Translations under genes and position numbers: made by a program
Origin: an uncultured Eubacteriales bacterium
GTDB taxonomy: Bacteria > Bacillota > Clostridia > Oscillospirales > Acutalibacteraceae
DNA: 64,000 nucleotides
Direction: 5' to 3'
NCBI GenBank assembly: GCA_934552855.1
Contig: CAKTEU010000003.1
Span: 1-64,000, forward strand
Part shown: piece by piece, positions 51,678 through 60,406 of the stretch
Position numbering within the stretch: the stretch's first letter is position 1
Layout of the letters: every line of letters begins with the position of its first letter
The notes under the pieces: model-generated
Told to the model about the DNA's origin: nothing
The model's input: only the letters and a program-made list of their open reading frames with translations
The model's database searches: none

Positions 51678-52223
51678 TTAAACTCCCGTTTCGGCGGTTT
51701 CTTTTTTTATTTGTCTTGTCAACCTCGGCATAACCGCATTGAGAACAACGCCGGTAAGACTGCCGCTGATGATTGCGAAAACCAAAAGATATTTTCCGTA
51801 GCCGAGCATTGCCGAACCCGAAAGAGCGCACGAGCAAAGAAGCTGGCCAAGGTTATGGAAAACGGCGCAAAGAACACCGATTCCGATAAAGCTCAGCGTT
51901 TTCCCCCTTTTTTTAATGAGCAGAGAAAGGGCAATAACGCTGAAAATTCCGCCGCAAAGGCTCATCGCCCCGGCAACCGCTCCCCTTGTGACAAAAGCAA
52001 AAAGTGCTTTGAGAAGCGCAATATATACTGCACCGAAAAAGCCGAAGACGCTTCCGGCGAACATTGTTACGATGTTTGAAAGCCCGACTTTCGCCCCGGC
52101 AGGAAGAAAGGGAACGGACGGAAAAATTATATTTTCAAAAGCACTGAGTGCCAGTGCAAGCGCACCGAGCACACCGAAAACACAAACCGTTTTTGTTTTT
52201 GAAAAATCAGTACGCAACGGCAT
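51678..52223 (-). CDS. Gx transporter family protein
   Basis: This 181-residue membrane protein has about five helices and the motifs FLPAGAKVGLSNIVTM and GYGKYLLVF typical of the Gx transporter family (formerly heptaprenyl diphosphate synthase component I). The family is often found between apbE, nusG_II and rnf genes in Clostridia, and probably imports a flavin-related or isoprenoid precursor. The start ATG at 52223 overlaps the preceding gene by 17 nt. Function remains uncertain. Confidence 0.8.
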   Translation of the reverse strand: MPLRTDFSKTKTVCVFGVLGALALALSAFENIIFPSVPFLPAGAKVGLSNIVTMFAGSVFGFFGAVYIALLKALFAFVTRGAVAGAMSLCGGIFSVIALSLLIKKRGKTLSFIGIGVLCAVFHNLGQLLCSCALSGSAMLGYGKYLLVFAIISGSLTGVVLNAVMPRLTRQIKKETAETGV

Positions 52224-52581
52224 CAAGCTTTTCTTTTTTTGCTTCAATTTTAACAACAACCTTGTTCGGAAGGCACGCAGCGGTGTCTCCGTTTTTTGAA
52301 AGGTAACCGCTTTTTATGCAAAGCTCATCCGGACAATCGGAAGAAACAAAGCGGATTTTCCCTTTTTCAACCGAAAGAACGCAATTTCCGACCGAAAATT
52401 CAAAGCTCTCAGAAGTATCGGAAATGTTCACTTCTTTGACCTTTTCCCCGTTAAGCCAAACAGCGGCAACAACGTTTTCGCTCCCCATGAAAAGCGGAAA
52501 AACAAAAAGAAAAACGCAAATCAATGAAAGAACGGCAATAATCAAAACATCACCTTTTTTGAGTCCGACTTTGTTTTTCAT
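52207..52581 (-). CDS. NusG domain II-containing protein
   Basis: The protein has 124 residues with one N-terminal membrane helix (about 12-32) and a small beta domain of the NusG_II family. It carries the conserved Cys pair in DCPDELCIKSGYL and a later ACLPNKVVV. These proteins are regularly encoded with apbE and rnf genes and are thought to help in flavinylation or electron transfer. ATG at 52581 overlaps apbE by 4 nt. Confidence 0.85.
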   Translation of the reverse strand: MKNKVGLKKGDVLIIAVLSLICVFLFVFPLFMGSENVVAAVWLNGEKVKEVNISDTSESFEFSVGNCVLSVEKGKIRFVSSDCPDELCIKSGYLSKNGDTAACLPNKVVVKIEAKKEKLDAVAY

Positions 52582-53579
52582 TTTGCTTTTTCAAAATCAA
52601 CATCGCCGTAGGTTGTAACGTTGAGGTTTTCGTCAATGAAAATTGCTGCGGCAGAGTATTCGTCAAGGAGAGCCTTGCTTTTTTCCTCGCCGAGAATGAA
52701 GCAGGCGGTTGAAAGCGCATCGCTGAGCGTTCCGCTGCTGCATACAACGGTAACGCTTATAAGTCCGCTGTCTGCCGGATAACCGGTGTTTGCGTCAAGA
52801 ATGTGGTGATAGCGTTTTCCGTCCTTTTCAAAGTATTTTTCATAATCGCCGGAGGTTGAAACAAAGCCGTCCGAAAGGTTGATTACGCCGATGTATGCGT
52901 TTTCTTCACGGGGATGACGAACGGCAATGCGCCATTTATCGCCGATTTTATTACGCTTTCCGTAAGCAAGGATGCTTCCGCCGACGGAAACGACTGCGCC
53001 TTTTACGCCGCTTTTTTCAAGATAAGCTTTTGCCATGTCGCAGGCTGCACCTTTTCCGACCGCACCGAGGTCAAGCGTTTGGTTTTTTTGAATGCTCACA
53101 TTTGCGCCGTTCACTGCAATTTTTTCATAATCAACGGCTGAAAGAGCTTTTTTAATCTCGCCTTTTGACGGGATTTTTTTGATGTCATCGTCAAAGTCCC
53201 AAAGCGAGGAAAGCGGACCGACCGTAAGGTCAAACGCACCGCCGCTCATTTCGGAAACTTTTCTGCATTTCAAAAGGATATCGGAAACGGTTGCACTTTT
53301 AACTTCGCCGTTTTTGTTGAGTTGTGAAACGGCGGAGGTGTCAATTTTTCTTGAAATTTCCTTGTCAAGGTTATCAATAAGACCTTTGACAACGTCAAGC
53401 TTTTTGAAGGTATCGTCGCCGTAAAGTTTAATTGTTACAATGCTGCCCATCGAAAGGCTGTTTTTTTCTTTAACGGTGTATTCTTTTTTATAGCCCGCAA
53501 AGACAATCGCTGCGGCCGTGACGGCAGCGGCAAGAAGAACGCAAAGAACCGAAAGGACAATCTTTTTCTTTTTGCTCAT
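52578..53579 (-). CDS. apbE: FAD:protein FMN transferase
   Basis: ApbE uses FAD to attach FMN covalently to Thr residues of RnfG and RnfD. This 333-residue protein has an N-terminal membrane anchor (about 5-27) and the ApbE motifs TVGPLSSLWDFDDD, GAVVSVGGSILAYG, DGFVSTSGDYEKYF and HHILDANTGYPAD. The C-terminal Thr/Asp catalytic region is intact. ATG at 53579 has an AAGGAGGT site. It is the first gene of the whole apbE-nusG_II-Gx-rnf operon. Confidence 0.93.
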   Translation of the reverse strand: MSKKKKIVLSVLCVLLAAAVTAAAIVFAGYKKEYTVKEKNSLSMGSIVTIKLYGDDTFKKLDVVKGLIDNLDKEISRKIDTSAVSQLNKNGEVKSATVSDILLKCRKVSEMSGGAFDLTVGPLSSLWDFDDDIKKIPSKGEIKKALSAVDYEKIAVNGANVSIQKNQTLDLGAVGKGAACDMAKAYLEKSGVKGAVVSVGGSILAYGKRNKIGDKWRIAVRHPREENAYIGVINLSDGFVSTSGDYEKYFEKDGKRYHHILDANTGYPADSGLISVTVVCSSGTLSDALSTACFILGEEKSKALLDEYSAAAIFIDENLNVTTYGDVDFEKAK

Positions 53580-53632
53580 TGAAAAACCTCCTTGTCTTTG
53601 GCAAAAGCCAAGCCGTAATATCACATTTTTTT

Positions 53633-53661
53633 ATTGTATACTATTTGCATCAAAATTTCAA
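53633..53661 (-). promoter_or_regulatory. apbE-rnf operon promoter
   Basis: On the - strand, TTGAAA (53656-53661), 17 bases and TACAAT (53633-53638) lie about 50 nt upstream of apbE. Confidence 0.6.
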
Positions 53662-53695
53662 GACAAAATGCGGCATAAAACAACAAATATTGTGC

Positions 53696-53725
53696 TTGCT
53701 TTTGGGTGGTGTTTGTTGGTATAAT
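53696..53725 (+). promoter_or_regulatory. alcohol dehydrogenase promoter
   Basis: TTGCTT (53696-53701), an 18-base spacer and TATAAT (53720-53725) lie about 70 nt upstream of the gene. Confidence 0.55.
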
Positions 53726-53795
53726 AAAGATAGTAAAATCTTAAAAAGCTTCTCTTTTTCAAACATAAAAAATTAATTTCAGGGGGTAAGAAAAC

Positions 53796-54911
53796 ATGGA
53801 TTTTAATCTTTCAATTCCGGTAAACGTCATCAGTTCAAAAGGCTGCGTAAAAGAAAACGCCGAAAAGCTCAAAGCGTTCGGAAAAGCCTGCCTTATTGTC
53901 ACCGGCGGAAAAAGCGCAGTTTTGAGCGGCGCACTCGCAGACATGAAGGCTGCGCTTGAAAAATGCGAAATCGGTTATGGGGTTTTTGACCGCATCACGC
54001 CGAATCCGTATATTGAGGACTGCTGTGCGGCAGGCGTACTTGCAAGAGAAATCGGTGCCGAATTTATTGTCGGAATCGGCGGAGGTTCTGCACTTGATGC
54101 GGCAAAAGCCGTTGCCGTTTATGCCGCAAACGAAGACTTTTTGCCTTTTGATATATATGAAAAAAAGGAAAGGGATATCGCATTGCCGCTTGTTCTTGTC
54201 GGAACAACAGCGGGAACGGGCAGCGAAGTCGGTGCGGTTTCGGTTCTTTCAAACAAAAAGGACGAAAGAAAAAGGAGCATTTGCACCCCGGACTGTGCTC
54301 CGTCACTCACTTTTGCCGACCCGACATATACCCACTCCATGCCATATGATGTGACGGTTTCAACTGCACTTGATGCACTTTCCCACGCAATTGAAGGCTT
54401 TTACAGCAAAAAATGCACCGATATTCCCACCATGTTTGCGGAAAAAGCAATTCCAATGATTTGGGAAGGACTTAAGTATCTTGAAAGAGAAAAGAAAGTT
54501 CCGGACGAAAAAATGCGCGAACAGCTTTATTACGGCTCGCTTTATGCCGGAATTACACTTGCGTATTGCGGAACGGCGTTCCCCCACCCGCTCGGCTACA
54601 TTTTGACCGAACATTACAAAACACCGCACGGCCTTGCCTGCGCCGCCTTTATGCCGGAGCTTATCCGCAGAGGTGTACGTTATGAACGCACAAAATCAAG
54701 AACGCTCATGAACCTTATGAAAACAAACAGTGCGCAATTTTTTGAGGTTATCATGAACCTTTGCGATGTCAGCGATATCGTTATGACGGACGAAGAAATT
54801 TCACAATGGTGCGAACGCTGGAACGAGGTTCCGAACAACTTTATCTATTCGCCCGGCGGTTTTTCAAAGGCTGAAGCAAAAGAGATGCTCAAAAAGAAGT
54901 TTGTGAAGTAA
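53796..54911 (+). CDS. iron-containing alcohol dehydrogenase
   Basis: This 371-residue group III (iron-dependent) dehydrogenase has the NAD(P)-binding GIGGGSALDAAKAV (about 92-105) and the metal-binding region: DALSHAIEG with Asp/His ligands and HPLGYILTEHYKTPHG with further His ligands. It interconverts an alcohol and an aldehyde or ketone. Substrate unknown; butanol-type or 1,3-propanediol-type enzymes are related. ATG at 53796 follows AGGGGGT. It stands alone with a long-loop terminator. Confidence 0.9.
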   Translation: MDFNLSIPVNVISSKGCVKENAEKLKAFGKACLIVTGGKSAVLSGALADMKAALEKCEIGYGVFDRITPNPYIEDCCAAGVLAREIGAEFIVGIGGGSALDAAKAVAVYAANEDFLPFDIYEKKERDIALPLVLVGTTAGTGSEVGAVSVLSNKKDERKRSICTPDCAPSLTFADPTYTHSMPYDVTVSTALDALSHAIEGFYSKKCTDIPTMFAEKAIPMIWEGLKYLEREKKVPDEKMREQLYYGSLYAGITLAYCGTAFPHPLGYILTEHYKTPHGLACAAFMPELIRRGVRYERTKSRTLMNLMKTNSAQFFEVIMNLCDVSDIVMTDEEISQWCERWNEVPNNFIYSPGGFSKAEAKEMLKKKFVK

Positions 54912-54930
54912 AATTCACATTATAAAAGCA

Positions 54931-54983
54931 CTCACCCCTGAGCCGGTTCGATAAACGAGTCCGACGTTAGGGGTGAGTTTTTA
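54931..54983 (+). terminator. long-loop terminator
   Basis: ACTCACCCCT pairs perfectly with AGGGGTGAGT across a 29-base loop, before a T-run. Confidence 0.8.
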
Positions 54984-55032
54984 ATAAATGCTTGCAGATT
55001 TAGTAGAGACCGGTTTTGTTTTGACCGTGTTT

Positions 55033-55752
55033 TTATCTGAGAACTTCAACCATTCTGTCCGGGAAGTTACCGATGAGAGCATCAACGCCCATTGCGGAAA
55101 GACGTTTGATATCGTCATATTCGTTGACAGTCCATGTGTTGATTTCGCAGCCTGCATCATGCATTTCCTTAACTGTTTCCGGCGAAAGGAAGCAATGAAT
55201 CGGGTGGCAGCACTGAACATTATTTTCAGCCGTGTATTTTCCGTAATTGATGAGCCAGCTTTCCGAAAGGAAACCGCGTTTGATTTCCGGTGCAATTTTT
55301 TCACAGCGGAGAATCGAATAGTGGTTGAAGGAAGAAAGAATAATCTTTTTTTCAAGGCCGTATTCACGAATCATGTCAATAACTTTTTGCTCAATTCCGG
55401 GGTATTCAAAAATTCCGGTTTTGAGTTCAATGTTTGTAATGATGTCCATATCTTTGACAAGGTCAAAGTATTCACGAAGAGTCGGTATTTCGTTAAAGCC
55501 GTAAACGCCCTTGAAGCCTGCGGAATAATCAAACTTTCTGAGTTCTTCAAGAGTCATGTCTCTGACAAGGCCCTGACCGTTTGCGGTGCGCTTGATGTCT
55601 TCGTCATGAATAATAACAAGTTCATTGTCTTTTGTAAGATGAACGTCAAGTTCAATTCCGTCGCAGCCGATTTCGATTGCCTTTTTGAAAGCAAGCATTG
55701 TGTTTTCCGGATATTTTCCGGAAAAGCCTCTGTGACCGTAGATTTTTGACAT
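55033..55752 (-). CDS. glycerophosphodiester phosphodiesterase
   Basis: This 239-residue UgpQ/GlpQ-like TIM-barrel enzyme hydrolyses glycerophosphodiesters to sn-glycerol-3-phosphate and an alcohol. HRGFSGKYPENT carries the catalytic His and Arg; ELDVHLTKDNELVIIHD carries the metal-binding Glu/Asp and second His. ATG at 55752 has a moderate AAGTGTG site. No signal peptide, so it is cytoplasmic. Confidence 0.9.
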   Translation of the reverse strand: MSKIYGHRGFSGKYPENTMLAFKKAIEIGCDGIELDVHLTKDNELVIIHDEDIKRTANGQGLVRDMTLEELRKFDYSAGFKGVYGFNEIPTLREYFDLVKDMDIITNIELKTGIFEYPGIEQKVIDMIREYGLEKKIILSSFNHYSILRCEKIAPEIKRGFLSESWLINYGKYTAENNVQCCHPIHCFLSPETVKEMHDAGCEINTWTVNEYDDIKRLSAMGVDALIGNFPDRMVEVLR

Positions 55753-55899
55753 TGTAAATCACACTTCTTTTATGAGATTATTTTTTGGAAAAGAGTGCTT
55801 CTTTTCCGTTCAATTGAATTATACACACAATTCAAAATTTTTCAAGTATAAATCCGCTTTGTTTTCGGATATTTTTCCTTTCTTTTTGGTTTGGATAAG

Positions 55900-55928
55900 T
55901 TGACTTTACTATAGTAACGTGTTAAAAT
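55900..55928 (+). promoter_or_regulatory. promoter with central palindromic operator
   Basis: TTGACT (55900-55905), 17 bases and TAAAAT (55923-55928) form a promoter whose spacer holds the perfect palindrome TTACTATAGTAA (55906-55917). A repressor bound there would block RNA polymerase. The operon encodes its own TetR regulator, the best candidate. Confidence 0.7.
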
Positions 55929-55965
55929 ATCGGCATAGAGAAAACGACTTTCGGGAGGACTGTGT

Positions 55966-57708
55966 ATGGGAAAAAACACTACAGGCGAAAAAATTCCGTT
56001 CGGCGAACGGGTAAAAAAAGCAATCGGCGTTAAGGGCGACTTCAAAACCGCAATTTTGCCGATGATCAACTATAGCTGGGCTAATATGTATCTTGCCGGC
56101 GCAGGGTACATAATCAGTATGTACTACATGGTCTTTTTGACCGACGTTGTTCATCTTTCGCTTGAGCTTGCCGGCGTTTCAATCATGATTGCAACGCTTT
56201 GGGATGCTATTACCGACCCGATCATGGGTATTATTACCGACAGAACACGCTGCAAAACCGGCCGCCACCGCCGCTATCTTATGTGGGGACTTATCCCGAT
56301 GGTAATTTCATATACCATGATGTGGAACGGCTTCGGCCTTGACGGAGCGGCTCACCCCGGCGCAACAATGGCATATTTCACGATTACATATATGATTTAT
56401 AAAACCGCATATACGATTATCGGCGTTCCGCACACGGCAATGCTTCCGGAGCTTGCTCCCGAATACGACCTTCGTACCCAGTATAATTCAATGGGCTACC
56501 TTTTCAATTCCGCAGGAATGGTTCCGTCGTTTGCAATTACCGTTATGATTCTCAGCATCTTCGGCTGCAACAACGATATCAACTCAACGGCAAAAGCTCC
56601 GTTCCTTATCGTCGGTCTTGTTCTTTCGCTGCTTTACTGCATTGCGGTTTTCCTTACCTATCGTTCGGTAAGAGAGCCGTCCTCGCTCGACATGGTCAAT
56701 CCGCCGCTTGACATCAAGGGTCTTCTTAACGAATATGTTCAGGTTTTCCGCAACAAGTCGTTTAGGCAGTACTTCTTTATGAGCGTTGCCTATCAGTTTT
56801 CAACCGGCTTTTATAACAACACGAAGGTTTACTATATCAAGTATCTTGCAAACCAATACTCGCTTTATGCCGTTCATAACGCAATTGCCGGCGTTGCGGA
56901 AGCTGCGGCTTTCCCGCTCAACTATGCGCTGACAATGAAGCACGGCAAGAAAAAATGCGGAAATATCGTCACTCCGCTCATGGTTGCCGGTCTTGCAATC
57001 GGTCTTATCATGCAGCCCGAAGGAAACGGCGCTTCAAAGTACCTTTGGATCGCCCTTATGATTCTCAGTATGGTTCTTTACCCGTTCGGAATGAGCGGAC
57101 TCGGCTTTGTTTCAACCAACGTTTTTCCCGACCTCACCGACGTTGACGAAGCAATCACCGGAAGAAGAAGAGAGGGTGTTCTTTCAACCTTCAACACACT
57201 CATCAAAAAAAGCGTCGGCGGCGTTATGACTGCACTCGTAGGTTTTGCTCTCGGCGGCTTCGGTCTTGTTACCGGCGACGCTGTTACCGAATACGAAAAG
57301 GCAAACGGTTCGCTTTATCCCCAAACTTCAACCGCTGTTTTCGGCGTAAGGGTCTGCGTTGCAATCATTCCGATTGTTGCGGCTGTTATTGCGCTTTATC
57401 TTCTTCAGCGGTTCAAAATGACAAAGGGCGACCACACAATGATTCGTGCCGCCGTTGCAACAAAGCATAAGTACGGAGCCGTTGCGCTTACGGACGAAGA
57501 ACTGGTTGCTTTTAAGGAAATCTCCGGACAGGATTTTGAAAACACTTGGCTCGGACAAAACGAAGACGGCGCAGTTGCGCACGAGCTTGAAAAGGATGAA
57601 AACGGCGAATATATCATTCTTCTTGAACTTGAAGAAGAGCGCCAAAGACTCATTAAAGAGCAAAAGGCTCATGAAGAGGCTGAAAAAGAAGCAAAAGCAA
57701 ATTCATAA
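55966..57708 (+). CDS. GPH family sugar:cation symporter
   Basis: This 580-residue protein has about 12 membrane helices and the glycoside-pentoside-hexuronide (GPH) signatures: LWDAITDPIMGIITDRT (between helices 2 and 3) and KTGRHRRYL. A roughly 100-residue charged cytoplasmic C-terminal extension follows (with ELEEERQRLIKEQ). It would import a glycoside or uronide with H+ or Na+. ATG at 55966 follows GGGAGG. It heads a four-gene operon with an HExxH protein, a TetR regulator and a GH20-like protein. Confidence 0.87.
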   Translation: MGKNTTGEKIPFGERVKKAIGVKGDFKTAILPMINYSWANMYLAGAGYIISMYYMVFLTDVVHLSLELAGVSIMIATLWDAITDPIMGIITDRTRCKTGRHRRYLMWGLIPMVISYTMMWNGFGLDGAAHPGATMAYFTITYMIYKTAYTIIGVPHTAMLPELAPEYDLRTQYNSMGYLFNSAGMVPSFAITVMILSIFGCNNDINSTAKAPFLIVGLVLSLLYCIAVFLTYRSVREPSSLDMVNPPLDIKGLLNEYVQVFRNKSFRQYFFMSVAYQFSTGFYNNTKVYYIKYLANQYSLYAVHNAIAGVAEAAAFPLNYALTMKHGKKKCGNIVTPLMVAGLAIGLIMQPEGNGASKYLWIALMILSMVLYPFGMSGLGFVSTNVFPDLTDVDEAITGRRREGVLSTFNTLIKKSVGGVMTALVGFALGGFGLVTGDAVTEYEKANGSLYPQTSTAVFGVRVCVAIIPIVAAVIALYLLQRFKMTKGDHTMIRAAVATKHKYGAVALTDEELVAFKEISGQDFENTWLGQNEDGAVAHELEKDENGEYIILLELEEERQRLIKEQKAHEEAEKEAKANS

Positions 57709-57733
57709 ATTCAATTATAAGGAGACAACGAAA

Positions 57734-58237
57734 ATGGATAATAGAATCGACATCACCCAAAAAGAGCCGGCAAAGAAAGAAAAGAACTTTAAAAACGATT
57801 TCAAAAAGTTTTTGTTCTATTTTGTTCAGTGGACATGGGGACTTCCCGTCAACCTCATCGGCGGCATAGTTTTCCTAATCTGCACAAAAATCCTCGGCAG
57901 AAGATATCAAAAGTTCGGCTATGCAAGAATTACCTATCTTCCGTGGAACCAGGGCGGACTTTCACTCGGCCTTTTCATCTTCATGCGTGACCAGCACCCC
58001 AACAAAAAGTGGACATACAACACCCGTATTCACGAATACGGCCACACATGGCAGTGCCTTCTTCTCGGTTCGCTTTATTACATTGTCATCGCTCTTCCGT
58101 CCGCAATTTGGTGCAACTGCTTTGAAGGCTACAGAAAAAAGAACAACGTTTCCTATTACAAGCTTTATTGCGAAGCCTGGGCAAACGCTTGGGGTCAAAA
58201 GTTTTCAAAAATGAAGATGACCGACCTTACAAAATAA
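57734..58237 (+). CDS. small membrane protein with HExxH motif
   Basis: The protein has 167 residues with hydrophobic segments at about 27-52, 75-84 and 108-126. RIHEYGHTWQ places a zincin-type HExxH at residues 100-104, and YKLYCEAWANAWG offers a downstream Glu (147) in an E-x-W-A-N setting. These are the minimal features of a membrane-associated zinc peptidase-like family, although activity is not established. The ATG at 57734 follows AAGGAGA, 25 nt after the transporter gene. The frame used upstream in the shadow is not needed. Confidence 0.65.
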   Translation: MDNRIDITQKEPAKKEKNFKNDFKKFLFYFVQWTWGLPVNLIGGIVFLICTKILGRRYQKFGYARITYLPWNQGGLSLGLFIFMRDQHPNKKWTYNTRIHEYGHTWQCLLLGSLYYIVIALPSAIWCNCFEGYRKKNNVSYYKLYCEAWANAWGQKFSKMKMTDLTK

Positions 58238-58308
58238 TCTGTTGCAACAAAGAGTCGAACCGTTTATGGCTCGGCTCTCTTTAATAAAAAGCGAACGGAG
58301 GCGTAAAT

Positions 58309-58872
58309 ATGTCGGCATTCACAAAGCAAGCGATTTTTTCCTCGTTTTTAAAGTTTTTGAAGGAAAAACCGTTTGACAAAATCACAGTCAAAGATATTGT
58401 TGACGATTGCGGAATAAACCGAAAAACTTTTTACTATTACTTTTCCGATATTTATGCAATGGCCGACGAAATGTTCCGTGAAAAAATTGAAGAAATACGC
58501 AAAAACTTTTCGCCCGAAGAACACACATGGGACGATGTAATTATGGAAGCGTGCAAATATATGCACGAAAACAAAGCGGTAACTCTTCACGTTTTCCGTT
58601 CGGTAGGGTTTGAAAAAATGAATGACCTTATTTTTGAAACGTGCATGGAATGTATTCCCCCGTTCACGAAAAAAACCGCAGAAGGGCTTTCCGTTAAGGA
58701 AGAGGACATGAAAATTCTTTTGTGTTATGCTTCTGTCACGGTTTCCGGCGTTGTTACACGCTGGCTGAGAGACGGAATGAAAACTTTTCCGGAAGATATG
58801 CTGGAACGGTTCAAAAGAATCATGAGCGGAACAATGCGGCTGAGCCTTGAAAACGCCGCAAAGCTTCAGTGA
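58309..58872 (+). CDS. TetR family regulator
   Basis: This 187-residue TetR-type repressor has the HTH at about 25-47 (ITVKDIVDDCGINRKTFYYYF, cited as VKDIVDDCGINRKTFYYYF) and a helical C-terminal effector domain. Its position inside the transporter operon suggests it controls the operon, likely by the promoter palindrome upstream of the transporter. ATG at 58309 follows GGAGG. Between it and the HExxH gene, 58250-58285 has an imperfect hairpin (GAGTCG...CGGCTC) that may act as a processing or attenuation site. Confidence 0.83.
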   Translation: MSAFTKQAIFSSFLKFLKEKPFDKITVKDIVDDCGINRKTFYYYFSDIYAMADEMFREKIEEIRKNFSPEEHTWDDVIMEACKYMHENKAVTLHVFRSVGFEKMNDLIFETCMECIPPFTKKTAEGLSVKEEDMKILLCYASVTVSGVVTRWLRDGMKTFPEDMLERFKRIMSGTMRLSLENAAKLQ

Positions 58873-58894
58873 CTGCGTTTAAAAAGGAGAAAGC

Positions 58895-60334
58895 ATGAAT
58901 ATAAACATTGTTCCCGAACCGCAAAGAACCGAAATCAAAAGCGAACGACCCGTTTTTAAAATCACCCGCCTTGCCGAAATCACTGCGGACGAAAAAAGTC
59001 AAAAGGCTTATCGCTCTCTTTTGCGCTTTCTTGAAAAAGCGTTTGAAATTGAAGTGCTCGGAACGGGAAAAGAAAGCGTTGAGATGAAAGTTACGCCGAA
59101 TATTACCGAAAAAGAAGGCTATCGCCTTTCGGTTTTTGAAAACCGTGTTTTGATTGAAGGTGCGGACGAAGAAGGTGTTTTTTGGGGCGTTCAAACCTTT
59201 TGCGAGCTTCTTTTTGAAAATGACCGTTCGCTTTGCGCACTTGAAATTTATGATTATCCGGTTGTTTCAAAACGAGCGTTCATGCTTGATTGCGCAAGCT
59301 GGTTTTTTTCCGCCGATGCGGTGAAGCTTTTTCTTGACGCAATGGCAATGCACAAGCTGAACGTTTTTCATTGGAAGCTTACCGGCAACACCGGCTGGCG
59401 GCTTGAACTTTTTGATAATTTTTTGCTCACGCAAATCGGCGGCTTCCGTGCTTTCACCGGACTCGGAAAAGTTCCGCACGGCGGCTATTATTCAAGAAAA
59501 GATACCGAAGAAATCATCAATTACGCCGCCGAACGCTGCATTACGGTCGTTCCCGAAATCACCCTTCCGGACAACACTGTTGCCGCAATTTCGGCCTATC
59601 CGTTTTTGGGCTGTTTTGAAAAGCAAATTGACGTTTCAACCGATTTTAAAGACAAAAAAGACGCTCTTTGCCTTGGAAAAGAAAGCACATATGATTTTCT
59701 TTTTTCGGTATTTTCCGAAGTTTCCGATGTTTTCAAAAGCAAAGTCATTCATATCGGCGGAGAAAGGGTTCAAAAGGCCGACCGCTCAAGCTGCCCTCAC
59801 TGCAAAGCAAAAATGAAAGAACTTTCGGTTAAAGACGAAAAAGGGCTTTATGAATACTTTTTTGAGAGGGCGGCAAGCATTGCCGCTTCATGCGGCTTAA
59901 AAACGGTCATACGGCTTGGCGAACTCGGATTGCCGAGCAATGCGATATATGCCTGCGAAAGCGACGAGAGTGCAAAAAAAGCCAAAGAAACGGGCAATGC
60001 ATGGATCGATTCGCGTTTTGACCTTTCGCTTCCATACGGCGAGCTTAAAACCGAAAGCTTTTTTGAAAAAAATATCAGCGAAAAAAAACCTGCTTTCGCA
60101 ATTGAAGCAAGGCTTAAAACGGAAAGCGTTTTATCGATGAAAAAAGCCGGAGAGCTTTTGTTTCCGAGACTCGGCGCATTTTGTGAACTTGCCTGGACAA
60201 AAAAAGAGAACCTCTCTTTTTTGCGGTTCAATGAAAAAGTTGAAGATTATTACAGGCTCATTGAATTTCTTCCGTTTGATCACATGAAAAAAAGAAAAGC
60301 TCATTTTCCGTTTTTTAAAAAGCATAAAACATAA
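58895..60334 (+). CDS. GH20-fold protein with degenerate active site
   Basis: The protein has 479 residues, no signal peptide, and the GH20 domain order: an N-terminal alpha/beta domain (about 1-115) and a TIM barrel. Hallmarks are present but mutated. MLDCASWFF (130-138) replaces LDxxRHF, so the substrate-binding Arg is Ser135. HWKLTGNTGW (159-168) replaces HWHLTDDQGW. EITLPDN (221-227) replaces EIDMPGH. HIGGER (286-291) replaces HIGGDE, losing both catalytic acids. It is therefore probably not a beta-N-acetylhexosaminidase; binding or altered chemistry is possible. It ends the symporter operon; ATG at 58895 follows AAAGGAG. Confidence 0.75.
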   Translation: MNINIVPEPQRTEIKSERPVFKITRLAEITADEKSQKAYRSLLRFLEKAFEIEVLGTGKESVEMKVTPNITEKEGYRLSVFENRVLIEGADEEGVFWGVQTFCELLFENDRSLCALEIYDYPVVSKRAFMLDCASWFFSADAVKLFLDAMAMHKLNVFHWKLTGNTGWRLELFDNFLLTQIGGFRAFTGLGKVPHGGYYSRKDTEEIINYAAERCITVVPEITLPDNTVAAISAYPFLGCFEKQIDVSTDFKDKKDALCLGKESTYDFLFSVFSEVSDVFKSKVIHIGGERVQKADRSSCPHCKAKMKELSVKDEKGLYEYFFERAASIAASCGLKTVIRLGELGLPSNAIYACESDESAKKAKETGNAWIDSRFDLSLPYGELKTESFFEKNISEKKPAFAIEARLKTESVLSMKKAGELLFPRLGAFCELAWTKKENLSFLRFNEKVEDYYRLIEFLPFDHMKKRKAHFPFFKKHKT

Positions 60335-60338
60335 AAAA

Positions 60339-60388
60339 TCAACCGCATTACCTTTGAAAAAAGGTTAAAAGGCGGTTGAATTTTTTTA
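60339..60388. terminator. bidirectional terminator
   Basis: TCAACCGC pairs with GGCGGTTGA, with an inner CTTT/AAAG stem and a T-run, between convergent genes. Confidence 0.8.
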
Positions 60389-60406
60389 TTTCAATTTTTG
60401 TTCGAT

